Shown here: piece after piece, positions 21,877 through 21,878 of the stretch
How the letters are laid out: the number at the start of each line of letters is the position of its first letter
Numbering within the stretch: position 1 is the stretch's first letter
Virus record (IMG/VR): IMGVR_UViG_3300022746_000057
Coordinates: 1-21,878 of that record
Length of the DNA stretch: 21,878 nucleotides
DNA from: a virus
Reading direction: 5' to 3' (one strand)
Notes under the pieces: model-generated
The model's database searches: none
Seen by the model: only the letters and a program-made list of their open reading frames with translations
Told to the model about the DNA's origin: nothing
Translations under genes and position numbers: made by a program

Positions 21877-21878
21877 AC

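Noticed and set aside
1-21878. tRNA genes, attachment sites, insertion sequences
   Set aside because: No cloverleaf with CCA-type end, no transposase, no long direct or inverted repeats were seen on reading; a tRNA or repeat program could still find weak cases.

Overview
The window looks like part of a tailed double-stranded DNA bacteriophage (caudovirus) genome. It has a phage-type replication module, a very large PLxRFG-type phage protein, a DUF6321-type small protein, three HNH-type nucleases, a DUF3310 protein, and a dense run of short overlapping genes. No bacterial housekeeping genes, rRNA, tRNA, CRISPR array or insertion sequence were seen. The host cannot be read from the sequence. 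The moderately high GC and the protein style would fit a proteobacterial, possibly freshwater betaproteobacterial, phage, but that is inference. No integrase, repressor or phage RNA polymerase is present, so lifestyle is open.

Layout. Positions 1-3826 are transcribed rightward: the C-terminal part of a giant PLxRFG-type protein (cut by the left edge), a DUF6321-like protein, an endonuclease VII-like HNH protein and a small coiled-coil/membrane protein that could be a holin. From 3888 to the right edge everything is on the minus strand, so the two units converge. A GC-rich hairpin at 3832-3855 lies between them, and its U-tract serves the leftward transcript.

The leftward unit, read in its own direction, starts at the right edge. 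First comes a metallopeptidase/VWA protein (cut by the edge). Next are four tandem, apparently paralogous small proteins, then some fifteen small proteins that are mostly unrecognised (DUF3310, a winged-helix candidate, coiled-coil and membrane proteins). The replication and recombination core follows: family A DNA polymerase with 3'-5' exonuclease, Cas4/RecB-like PD-(D/E)XK nuclease, VRR-NUC nuclease, two HNH proteins, a SNF2-type helicase, a small coiled-coil protein, a likely zinc-binding ssDNA-binding protein, and a 997-residue primase-helicase.

Genes are packed with ATGA, TGATG or TAATG stop/start overlaps at many junctions, which implies translational coupling. There is no gene-free stretch of 300 bases; the longest gap is 97 bases (7135-7231) and holds two hairpins. 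Two genes under 60 codons (14210..14085 and 15363..15190, minus) were found by reading the gaps, and several start codons were moved on the evidence of Shine-Dalgarno sites and overlaps. Together the core genes would supply priming, unwinding, ssDNA protection, synthesis and nuclease processing for phage DNA.
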